From: CALOFP01 sp942492635
Lineage (GTDB): Bacteria; UBP6; UBA1177; CALOFP01
Direction: 5' to 3'
DNA length: 64,000 nucleotides
Assembly: GCA_942492635.1 (NCBI GenBank)
Contig: CALOFP010000003.1
Span: 744,001-808,000, forward strand
Shown: positions 52,803 to 60,854 of the stretch, piece by piece
Layout of the letters: every line of letters begins with the position of its first letter
Numbering within the stretch: position 1 is the first letter of the stretch
Position numbers and translations under genes: made by a program
Notes under the pieces: generated by a model
Told to the model about the DNA's origin: nothing
Database searches by the model: none
Seen by the model: only the letters and a program-made list of their open reading frames with translations

Positions 52803-55800
52803 TCAGTTTAACTTTTTCAGGGGTTCCTGCCAGCAACGCTTCAGTTCTTCGATGGAAAGGTTCACAACACCCTGTCCGGAAACGCCGGTAACCTTCATGA
52901 ACTGTGAACCTGTGGTCTCTCCGACAAGCGCTATGTTGCACCCAGCCATGGTCTTTTCGAACTCTTCACGATTTTCAGGTTTTACGCTGAGAAGAATTCT
53001 TCCGTTGGATTCGGAGAAGAGAACAACGTCGTCCCTCTTCGCCCCCTCTTTGCAGGGAACAGCGGAAAGATCCAGTTTGACACCGTAACCTCCGGCAAAT
53101 GCGGATTCGGCAGCAGCAACCGCAAGTCCACCGTCGCTGAGATCGTGCGCGGACTCGACAAGAGAACCGTTTATCGCCTTGTGAAGCGATTTGTAGACGG
53201 CCATGTTTGCATCCGCGTCGACCTTGGGAACGGCACCCTTCTTCTTGAGTCCGTGGTAGAGAATATACTCGCTGCCGCCCATTTCGTCTGCAGTTACACC
53301 TGTAAGGTAGACAAGGTCACCTGCATTCTTGAAATCCATGGAGACCATCTTTTCAACATCCTCCATGCTGGAGATAAGAGTGAAAAGAAGTGTCGGAGGA
53401 ATTGAGATCTTATCTTTCCCGGAACCGTAATCGTTCTTCATGCTGTCCTTTCCCGAGATCAGGGGAATTCCGTAGGACTTACAGTAGTCGTAGAGCGCGT
53501 TGTTGGATCTTACGAGAGATGCAAGCTTGTCCTTTCCATCCGGATTCTTTTCCTCATCGTATACGGGATCGGGCCAGCAGAAGTTGTCGAGACCCGACAT
53601 GAACTCGGGATCGGCACCTACTGCAACAGCGTTCCTGACCGCCTCGTCGATTACGGATGCCGTCATCCAGTATGCATCGATATCGCTGAATGTGGGCTTG
53701 ATTCCGTGACTTGCAACGATACCCTTCTTCTTGAAAGGTGAAACCTTAATTACCGCAGCGTCGCTCGGACCGTCCGCATCCTTTCCGCAGAACGGCTTTC
53801 CTGCACTTCGTCCCTGAACTTCGTGATCGTACTGACGGACCCACTCCTCCTTACTGGCGATGTTGAGTCTTGAAACCATGTCGAGAAGGATGTCGCTGTA
53901 GTTCTCATATTCAGGAAGCTCGTACTCCATATCCTCATGTCTGTTCCAGACCGCCTGAAGCTGGTATCTTGGACCGCCGTTATGGAGGAACTCCATGTCG
54001 ATAAGAGCGACAGGTTTATCTTCATGATAGATCTCGAGGGAACCGGAATCGGTAAATTTTCCTATAGATGAGATCTCAACTTCGTGAATTTTCGCAAGCT
54101 TTTGAAGTTCCTCGTAATTTTCCGAAGGAACAGCTATCGTCATACGCTCCTGGGCCTCGGAAATGAATATCTCCCACGGCTGAAGTCCGTGATATTTCAG
54201 CGGAACCTTGTCGAGGTTGACGAGAGCACCGTTGGTATCCTCCGCCATCTCACCTACCGAGGAGCTGAGTCCACCGGCACCGTTGTCCGTTATGGCGCTG
54301 TAGAGACCTCTGTCCCTCGCCTCGAGAATGAAATCGATCATCCTCTTCTGAATTATCGGGTCACCTATCTGTACCGCAGTCGCAGGACTTCCCTCGTGAA
54401 GCTCCTCACTGCTGAAGGTTGCTCCGTGGATTCCGTCCTTTCCGACCCTTCCGCCGGCCATGATGATGAGATCTCCGGGTCTTGCCTTCTTCTTATGGGT
54501 CACCTTTCCTGCCGCCTTCTTTGGCATGAGTCCGCCTGTTCCGCAGAATACGAGCGGTTTTCCGATAAAGCGGTTGTCGAAGAAGATGGATCCGTTTACA
54601 ACGGGAATTCCGCTCTCGTTTCCGCCGTCCTTGACTCCGCTGTGGACTCCTCGAAAGATCCTTGCGGGGTGAAGAAGGTTAGGACCGGGAAGTTCACCCT
54701 TGTAGAGAGGTGAAGCGAAACAGAAGATGTCGGTGTTGAAAATGGGACGTGCACCCATTCCGCAGCCGAGGATGTCCCTGTTTACACCGACGATTCCCGT
54801 GAGGGCGCCGCCGTAGGGATCGAGGGCCGAAGGTGAATTGTGTGTCTCGACCTTCATTGCGAAGTAGTTTTCATCATCGATTTCAACAATTCCGGCGTTG
54901 TCGACGAAGACAGATTTAAGCCATGGTCTATCCTCAGTCAGTTCGTCGGTAACCCTCTTGATGTAGCTTTTGAAGAGAGAGGAGACCTTGTAGGATTCTC
55001 CGCTGACTTTGTCGCTGTACTCGATGTCGGCAGCGAAAATCTTGTGCTTGCAGTGCTCCGACCATGTCTGTGCAAGAACCTCGACCTCGCAGTCTGTAGG
55101 TTTTGCTGGAAATCCCTTTTCTCTTCTTTCCAAAAGGGTTTTTTCATCCCTGTAGTGGTTCTGTATCGCCTTCATTTCGTCGAGATTGAGTGCAAGAACG
55201 TTCTCCCTTGAGAAACGTACAAGCTCCTCGTCCGAGATCTCAAGATCCACCTCATTGACGGTGATTTCGGTAGTTCCGGAAACGCGGGGGGTCGAATCGC
55301 CCATTCTCACGCCTGACTTCCACTCTTCCGCACTCAAAATCCTGCAGCTCTGGATGAGTTTGTTGGCGAGAAGTCCCGAGGCGATTCTCTCGACCTCCTC
55401 GGAGGAGAGCTTTCCGGAGAAAAGATACTTTCTGCCGGAGAATATTCTGTCCTCGTCGCATCCTTCAAGATCGCAGAGAGTACGGATGCCCCAGAGGGCG
55501 GTTTTCCCCTCGTTATCCGTAACACCGGGAAGAAATCCCACCTGGATCATCCAGTCGAATTTGTAGGAGTCACCGAGGTTTTCCCCCATTGAGGAGATCT
55601 CGGTAACCGGATCTGTGAGAACTTTATTCCGGAATTGTTCAACCTGTTCAAGCTGGACACCGTCCACGTCTACAAGATAGGTCTTGAGGACGCGAACTGC
55701 GGTCACTTCCTCTATTCCGAAGTCGGATTTGATCCTCCTGAGAAGCGTGGCTCCAACAGGATCGTTAATCTCCTTTCGTAATCCAACCTCAACTCTAAAA

Positions 55801-55805
55801 ACCAT
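52803..55805 (-). CDS. purL: FGAM synthase PurL with fused PurS-like N-terminus
   Basis: ATP-dependent conversion of FGAR to FGAM. The first 80 residues resemble PurS, and a linker/helical domain and the two AIR-synthase-type halves follow (about 210-1000). Landmarks are WSEHCKH, the ATP-site TDNGAGGLSSSVGEMAED and a second-half ISGKDSMKND and AHDLSDGGL. At 1000 residues it is the large-type PurL without the C-terminal glutaminase, which is supplied by the separate purQ gene next to it. GGAGG precedes the ATG by 7 bases and a good promoter lies upstream. Confidence 0.96.
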   Translation of the reverse strand: MVFRVEVGLRKEINDPVGATLLRRIKSDFGIEEVTAVRVLKTYLVDVDGVQLEQVEQFRNKVLTDPVTEISSMGENLGDSYKFDWMIQVGFLPGVTDNEGKTALWGIRTLCDLEGCDEDRIFSGRKYLFSGKLSSEEVERIASGLLANKLIQSCRILSAEEWKSGVRMGDSTPRVSGTTEITVNEVDLEISDEELVRFSRENVLALNLDEMKAIQNHYRDEKTLLERREKGFPAKPTDCEVEVLAQTWSEHCKHKIFAADIEYSDKVSGESYKVSSLFKSYIKRVTDELTEDRPWLKSVFVDNAGIVEIDDENYFAMKVETHNSPSALDPYGGALTGIVGVNRDILGCGMGARPIFNTDIFCFASPLYKGELPGPNLLHPARIFRGVHSGVKDGGNESGIPVVNGSIFFDNRFIGKPLVFCGTGGLMPKKAAGKVTHKKKARPGDLIIMAGGRVGKDGIHGATFSSEELHEGSPATAVQIGDPIIQKRMIDFILEARDRGLYSAITDNGAGGLSSSVGEMAEDTNGALVNLDKVPLKYHGLQPWEIFISEAQERMTIAVPSENYEELQKLAKIHEVEISSIGKFTDSGSLEIYHEDKPVALIDMEFLHNGGPRYQLQAVWNRHEDMEYELPEYENYSDILLDMVSRLNIASKEEWVRQYDHEVQGRSAGKPFCGKDADGPSDAAVIKVSPFKKKGIVASHGIKPTFSDIDAYWMTASVIDEAVRNAVAVGADPEFMSGLDNFCWPDPVYDEEKNPDGKDKLASLVRSNNALYDYCKSYGIPLISGKDSMKNDYGSGKDKISIPPTLLFTLISSMEDVEKMVSMDFKNAGDLVYLTGVTADEMGGSEYILYHGLKKKGAVPKVDADANMAVYKSLHKAINGSLVESAHDLSDGGLAVAAAESAFAGGYGVKLDLSAVPCKEGAKRDDVVLFSESNGRILLSVKPENREEFEKTMAGCNIALVGETTGSQFMKVTGVSGQGVVNLSIEELKRCWQEPLKKLN

Positions 55806-55843
55806 TATATAGCCTCCACTACATGTGTAATATTTCCGTGGCG

Positions 55844-55872
55844 ATTTTATAAAAAAGAGAAAAAATATTCAA
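55844..55872 (-). promoter_or_regulatory. Promoter of purL-purQ
   Basis: On the minus strand, TTGAAT, 17 bases, then TAAAAT, about 40 bases upstream of the purL ATG. The leader is too short for a purine riboswitch. Confidence 0.65.
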
Positions 55873-56196
55873 GTTTAGCATTCAAAATAGTCACGCTCTT
55901 TCAACGGCTTTTCGTAACATCCTGAAATGGATGGACTCTTGCAGGATCCAAAAACAATGTTTTTATTTCATTACGATCAATTTGACACAACAACTGATAC
56001 AACGCCTCTCCATTTAGGTATCGACCTTTTCTTCGGACCGTTCAAGGGCTCAGAAACTCCCGACGAACTTTCTTCTTTTCTCCCATGATCCTCTTTTATT
56101 TGATATCTGAACTGGGGGGTCCAAAAGTCGAAAAGCTTAAGAGTCGATGGGTGCAGGAGCGGAAAAATTCCTCACCGACAGATCTATGATTACTGG
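55873..56196. other. Intergenic region
   Basis: About 325 bases between nadK and the purL promoter. No gene, hairpin with T-run or clear promoter was recognised. Confidence 0.4.
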
Positions 56197-57015
56197 TCAG
56201 TCCCTTCTACCGAAATGAAGCTTTTCGGAGAGAATGTCAAAGAAAGTTCTTCTTTTTGAGGGTATCACCTTGAGAACCCTGGAAGCCTCCTCTATAACAA
56301 CCCGGTCTCCTTCCTGGATCCGGAAGGAGCGTCTTCCGTCGATCGTAAGATTACCCCGGGATTTACCGCCCACCAGCACCTCTATCTTCCTGTTGCTCGG
56401 AATAACTATGGGTCTGTGAGTCAGGGCGTGGGGAGCCATAGCGTTGATAACCATGCTGTGTGACGAGGGAAAAAGGATCGGTCCGTTCAGTGAAAGGTTG
56501 TAGGCGGTGGAACCGGTTGGGGTTGCAATGATGACACCGTCAGCCTTGTAACTTGAAAGGTTGTTTCCATCGTAGCGTACTGTGAATTCAAGCATCCCTG
56601 CATCGTGATTTCTGGTCAACACCGATTCGTTGACGGCAAGGGAGCTCATGCAGGGTATTCCGCATCTTTCAAGAACGACTCTGGTGACAATCCGCTCCTG
56701 AACACTGTGATCGCCATCAAGAATCTCACGGATATCGTCGATCTCATCCATCTTCACTTCCGTGAGGAACCCAAGACTGCCGCCGTTGACGCCGACCATC
56801 GGAACGTCGTGTTCGATCGCAATGTGGCTTGCATCAAGAAAGGTACCGTCCCCGCCTATAGAAACTACAAGATCGATACTTTCGGGAATTTCGGGATAGA
56901 TATGGACGGAAAAATCCTTCTCACGGGCAATGGTTTCGATCATTTCTACGGCCGTGAGAATATCCTTCTCCCGAAGAAGATCCCCGCGCCGGAAGATAAG
57001 AATTGAACCGTTCAT
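56197..57015 (-). CDS. nadK: NAD kinase
   Basis: Phosphorylates NAD to NADP. The GGDGT motif is in SIGGDGTFLDA, followed by GVNGGSLGFLTEV, and the second signature is ADGVIIATPTGSTAYNLSLNGPI. 272 residues, standard length. The N-terminal Rossmann part begins NGSILIFRR. It lies 58 bases downstream of the Hsp33-like gene, at the end of the operon. Confidence 0.96.
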   Translation of the reverse strand: MNGSILIFRRGDLLREKDILTAVEMIETIAREKDFSVHIYPEIPESIDLVVSIGGDGTFLDASHIAIEHDVPMVGVNGGSLGFLTEVKMDEIDDIREILDGDHSVQERIVTRVVLERCGIPCMSSLAVNESVLTRNHDAGMLEFTVRYDGNNLSSYKADGVIIATPTGSTAYNLSLNGPILFPSSHSMVINAMAPHALTHRPIVIPSNRKIEVLVGGKSRGNLTIDGRRSFRIQEGDRVVIEEASRVLKVIPSKRRTFFDILSEKLHFGRRD

Positions 57016-57073
57016 GCGTCCTCACTTCAAATTTTTGAGAAGATTCTGTCTGTGGAATTTTTCCGGGAGAAAA

Positions 57074-57862
57074 TCATACTGGGAAGAACTCCTCTCTTTT
57101 ATAACGGTATACTCTGCCACAACGTGGACATTCGGCTTTAATATCCTCTCCATCCTTGAAGAGAAACTCTATGCTTTCTCGGCCTATTCCGTCGATCATG
57201 GACTTCATGCTGAGCTTTGAGCAGCCGCAGAAGAATCTGAATTTGGTCTCTTCTACTGAATGGAACCCTTCATCTTCAGGGGTGTGTCCTTCCTTAATGC
57301 GTTCCGCGATCTCTTTGAGCTGGTCGAGATCCTCTCCGCCGTCTTTCTTGAGAAGGTAGAAAATTCCGTGGGATTCGAAAAACAGTGTTGACGGATGTTC
57401 AGAACGGACAAGGAAGCTGTTGAGAAGTTTTACCATCTCGGGAGTTCCCTCCTCCTCCACCATACTTTTGTTCCTGTGGCTTCTTCCCGGAACGAATGTT
57501 TCCATAACCACCCTGCTCTTTTCCTCGGGGGCAGGATCGTACTTGTATCCTCTTGCGGTAAAGGATCCGTCGCCCGTATCCACACTCGCGAAAAACTTCA
57601 TGCTCCTTCCCGGAAGAAGAACGTTCCAGCCACAGACACCTCTCGGCGGCATGAATGCGGACCAGGCGGTTGAGAGGGCTATAAGCAGCTGCAGACGTCC
57701 CATATCGTCTCTCGGAATCTCGGCAACTCCATGCTCTATGAAGTTTTCAAGATAGTCGCTTACAAGATCGGCGATATCGTTTTTCACAAGGGTGACGCCC
57801 TCTTCCCTGTTTCTGTATATGCAGACTGCCGTACGATTTTCAATTTCACTATTCAAGTTCAT
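57074..57862 (-). CDS. hslO: Hsp33-like redox-regulated chaperone
   Basis: A 262-residue protein whose C-terminus carries the Hsp33 zinc site: Cys212-x-Cys214 and Cys245-x2-Cys248, with 30 residues between Cys214 and Cys245, as in E. coli Hsp33, and a matching YRY after it. The N-terminal 180 residues fit a divergent Hsp33 core (long alpha/beta domain with MGRLQLLIALSTAW) but lack the usual landmark sequences. Under oxidative stress such proteins release zinc and hold unfolded clients. It overlaps the kinase gene by 14 bases. The name is moderately secure. Confidence 0.78.
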   Translation of the reverse strand: MNLNSEIENRTAVCIYRNREEGVTLVKNDIADLVSDYLENFIEHGVAEIPRDDMGRLQLLIALSTAWSAFMPPRGVCGWNVLLPGRSMKFFASVDTGDGSFTARGYKYDPAPEEKSRVVMETFVPGRSHRNKSMVEEEGTPEMVKLLNSFLVRSEHPSTLFFESHGIFYLLKKDGGEDLDQLKEIAERIKEGHTPEDEGFHSVEETKFRFFCGCSKLSMKSMIDGIGRESIEFLFKDGEDIKAECPRCGRVYRYKREEFFPV

Positions 57863-59243
57863 CCTCCCGCTTTTTCAGTTTGATGTTCACCTTGTTGTTT
57901 TCTCCTGTGGGAGAAAAGACTATCCCTCCGATAAAGGAACCCTTCTTCAATTCTATCGTGTAACTTGATCCTGTTTTCAACACTATTTCGGCAGGGGTCT
58001 TCTTCCCCATATCAACCTCGTTCACGATCACACTTGCGCCGGGAGGAGTGGAGAATATGAAAATCCTCTCTTCCCGAACCATAAGCTTTGTGACGTAGTA
58101 GTAGATACCGCCGGCAAAGAGAACCATCAGAATCATTGCCGCCGCTGCAAAAATGGGGGTTTTACTCTTTTCGGCCTTAACCTCTCCGCTTTCAGTTTCT
58201 TCCGGTACCCTGATCTTCTCGTTAAGATCCAGCTCCTCCACATCCTCTATATCCTTGAAAAGTTCATCCATCAGGTATTCAGCCTGGGCACGTTCCAGGA
58301 TCCTGTTCATCTTAAGGTAATGGGATGCGAACTCCTTCTTCAGTATGTTGGTAAGAGACTCCGAACCTTTTCCGGAAACAACGGCCTGGCGCACTCTTAC
58401 AAGTTCCCGCATCATTTCGCCTGCAGACGGGAAACGTTTGCTCCGATCCTTCTCTAGAGCCCTAGAGACGGTCTTTACCAGTTCTTCCGGAATATCCGGC
58501 CTTATCTCACGGATATCTGGAATTTCCTCGTTCAAAATTTTGTTAATGATGACAGCGTCATTTTCAAGATGCTTGAAAAGCGGCCGACCTGAAAGCATCT
58601 CGTAGAGTATTATGCCAAATGAAAAGATATCACTGCGTCGATCAAGGGATTCCTCTCGGCACTGTTCGGGCGACAGGTAACCGAATGTTCCCTGAATCGA
58701 ATTCAGAGCTGTCTTCATCAGCTTCGTGTAGGTTGCATGGGCTATACCGAAATCCACAACCTTAACATCGCCTTTGTAAGAGAGAAGAATGTTGTTGGGG
58801 TTCATATCCAGATGGACAACATTGAGGAAAATGCCGTTCTTGTCCTTGGTGTTGTGTGCATGGTCAAGACCGTTAAGAACTGAAATGGAGATATCGAGAA
58901 CTATATCCAGAGGAAGGTTTTCGCCTCTCGACTCGTAGCGGTTCACTAGTGAACCGAGGCTCTGACCGAAAACATACTCCATAGCAATGTAGTACAGACC
59001 GTTCTCCCGTCCGAAATCGTAGATTTTCACAATGTTCTCGTGACGGATGTTGCAGATAATACGTGCTTCTGCAAGAAACATCTTTACAAAGGCCGAATTA
59101 CCGCTGTATCGCTCCAGTATCTTCTTTATTGCTATGGGCATACTGGTTACAGGAGAGTTTATGTGTTTCGCCAGAAATATTTCAGCCATCCCTCCGGTAG
59201 CAATCTTACTCAGAAGGTCGTAGTCCCCGAACCGTACAAGCAT
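57849..59243 (-). CDS. Membrane Ser/Thr protein kinase with PEGA domain
   Basis: A 464-residue Hanks-type kinase. The Gly loop is IATGGMAE (15-22), with Lys40, a C-helix Glu59, catalytic loop HLDMNPNN (144-151), DFG (164-166) and SPE (191-193). The usual HRD Arg is Leu, so it is a non-RD kinase, perhaps constitutively active or regulated without activation-loop phosphorylation. Residues 300-360 are a linker, 363-383 a transmembrane helix, and about 393-458 a periplasmic PEGA domain (STPPGASVIVNE), which in relatives contacts the envelope. It overlaps the Hsp33-like gene and follows the J/HTH gene by 7 bases. Confidence 0.93.
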   Translation of the reverse strand: MLVRFGDYDLLSKIATGGMAEIFLAKHINSPVTSMPIAIKKILERYSGNSAFVKMFLAEARIICNIRHENIVKIYDFGRENGLYYIAMEYVFGQSLGSLVNRYESRGENLPLDIVLDISISVLNGLDHAHNTKDKNGIFLNVVHLDMNPNNILLSYKGDVKVVDFGIAHATYTKLMKTALNSIQGTFGYLSPEQCREESLDRRSDIFSFGIILYEMLSGRPLFKHLENDAVIINKILNEEIPDIREIRPDIPEELVKTVSRALEKDRSKRFPSAGEMMRELVRVRQAVVSGKGSESLTNILKKEFASHYLKMNRILERAQAEYLMDELFKDIEDVEELDLNEKIRVPEETESGEVKAEKSKTPIFAAAAMILMVLFAGGIYYYVTKLMVREERIFIFSTPPGASVIVNEVDMGKKTPAEIVLKTGSSYTIELKKGSFIGGIVFSPTGENNKVNIKLKKREDELE

Positions 59244-59250
59244 CTTTTAC

Positions 59251-59964
59251 CTACTCCTCATCATCCAAAACAATTCGCTTTTCACCTTTCATAAGCGCAA
59301 TGTAGTCATCCACAACGCGTTCGCTGTTTTCATCCGACAGCTTGAGAGCCCTGCAGTAGAGCTTAAGAAAACCTCTTACGTATACGACGGAGGGAAGTTT
59401 GGAATAGTTGTCGTCCTCCATCGCGCGGACAACGAAGTGGGAAATTTTGGTGGCCTCCGATATGGTCTTGATCGAAAGTCCGGCCTCCTCCCGGATCTTC
59501 CGGAGGAACTCTCCGTTGACCGGAACGTCACCCAGCTTTTCAAAGAGCTGGTTCATCTCCTGGGCCTCGACTTCAACCATCGAATCCTTCTCATTTTCAA
59601 CAGCACGGCCGAACATATCCTTCTTTACAAATTTAGGATCGGCTTTCTTCTGCTTGTGATATCTCTTGAGCAGCTGCCTTATGTCGAAAGATTCGGGAAA
59701 TGAGAGCTTGAGCGAATCGGCTGTGCCCTCCATCTCCATGTCGTACTCCCTTCTCTTGTCCGGATCGATTAGAACGTCGTAGACGCTGTCTAGAAGAGAG
59801 TTGAAAAGAAACATCTCCTCAACATCGAAAAGGTGTCTCATCAAAGGATGCTGCTGACCGTATATGCGCTTCATCCTCTCGTACTGTTTTTTTATGTCTG
59901 AAGTCGATGAACCCTTCTCAAGTCCAAGTATTTCGTAGTAGTTCAGTGGCTGCAATTGTCTCAT
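59251..59964 (-). CDS. J-domain / RodZ-type helix-turn-helix fusion protein
   Basis: A 237-residue cytoplasmic protein. Residues 5-80 are J-domain-like (YYEILGLEKGSSTSDIKKQYER, trimmed), but the HPD triad is replaced by a degenerate GQQHPLM region, so DnaK stimulation is doubtful. Residues 155-220 are an HTH_25 domain like that of RodZ (FLRKIREEAGLSIKTISEAT). RodZ's transmembrane and periplasmic parts are absent. The HTH in such proteins may bind partner proteins such as MreB rather than DNA. It overlaps the ATPase gene by ATGA and lies 7 bases before the kinase gene. Confidence 0.85.
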   Translation of the reverse strand: MRQLQPLNYYEILGLEKGSSTSDIKKQYERMKRIYGQQHPLMRHLFDVEEMFLFNSLLDSVYDVLIDPDKRREYDMEMEGTADSLKLSFPESFDIRQLLKRYHKQKKADPKFVKKDMFGRAVENEKDSMVEVEAQEMNQLFEKLGDVPVNGEFLRKIREEAGLSIKTISEATKISHFVVRAMEDDNYSKLPSVVYVRGFLKLYCRALKLSDENSERVVDDYIALMKGEKRIVLDDEE

Positions 59965-60854
59965 CTCCGGCTCTCCCTGGATAGCAGATCGGTTAGTTTT
60001 CTGTCGATTGTGCTGAGCACCTCGAGGAACTCGCCTCCCCTTTCGTTTGTCACGACAGGTGTGGACATTGCTCCGGCTCCCGAAAGGAATTCAGAATAGG
60101 AGATCTCTCCCAGGTTCGATATCTCGAAACCGAAGTAGTTACGAATAACCTGCGGATAGAGTTCGATTATTTCCGAATCAGAACCTGTCCTGACGTTGTT
60201 GTAGATTACACCCATGGGTGTTCCGTAGACGATATCGGAAACTCCCTTGGAGAGCCTTGGCAGATTTTCTGCGAGAAGAAGAAGCAGATTCCTTGGGGTA
60301 AAGAGAAGATCCGGTCTGGTACGCCTGATGTTCTGTGTGACACCGTGAACCCTGTGCTTGTCCTCGAAAAAGGAAAGTCTATCCTTGAACACCATCTTCA
60401 TAAAAAGATTGGTTTTTTCTATCGATGCCTGATCAGGATTGGTAAAAACGATGTTGTAGTCGACAATCGAGGTTACCGCTATGACATCCCTGTCTATACT
60501 TGATCCGAGATCAATAAAGAGGTAGTCGAAATCGCTCTGTGCTATCTCAGTCTGCCAGCGGATAAGGTGATCGTGAATTGACGAATCCCCGAGGAGCGGT
60601 CTCAGATTGGAAAAGAACTTCAGATTGGAGTAGTCTGTTGAGACAAGCGGAAGAACCGAAAAGTGGTCGGTAATATCGCTTGTCACTGCGTAGTATGGAA
60701 TATTCATGTAGTTGTGAAGGCTTCCACCGTTGGGTGCGGCATCCATAAGCAGCACCTTTCTGCCCTTCTGGGCGAGGTATATGGCCATATTCGCCGTAAC
60801 CACCGAGGTTCCGACGCCGCCTTTGGCGGATAGAACAGATATCACCTTTGCCAT
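59961..60854 (-). CDS. ParA/MinD-family ATPase
   Basis: A 297-residue P-loop protein of the MinD/ParA superfamily, beginning with the deviant Walker A motif SAKGGVGTSVVT: signature Lys11 is kept, but the second P-loop Lys (position 16) is Thr. This variant is also found in CpaE/TadZ-type pilus proteins, which localise other machines. Walker A' (MDAAPNGG) and a switch II-like FIDLGSS follow. It is probably a positioning or assembly factor rather than a plasmid-partition ATPase. It abuts the DUF3857-type gene and overlaps the J/HTH gene. Confidence 0.9.
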   Translation of the reverse strand: MAKVISVLSAKGGVGTSVVTANMAIYLAQKGRKVLLMDAAPNGGSLHNYMNIPYYAVTSDITDHFSVLPLVSTDYSNLKFFSNLRPLLGDSSIHDHLIRWQTEIAQSDFDYLFIDLGSSIDRDVIAVTSIVDYNIVFTNPDQASIEKTNLFMKMVFKDRLSFFEDKHRVHGVTQNIRRTRPDLLFTPRNLLLLLAENLPRLSKGVSDIVYGTPMGVIYNNVRTGSDSEIIELYPQVIRNYFGFEISNLGEISYSEFLSGAGAMSTPVVTNERGGEFLEVLSTIDRKLTDLLSRESRR

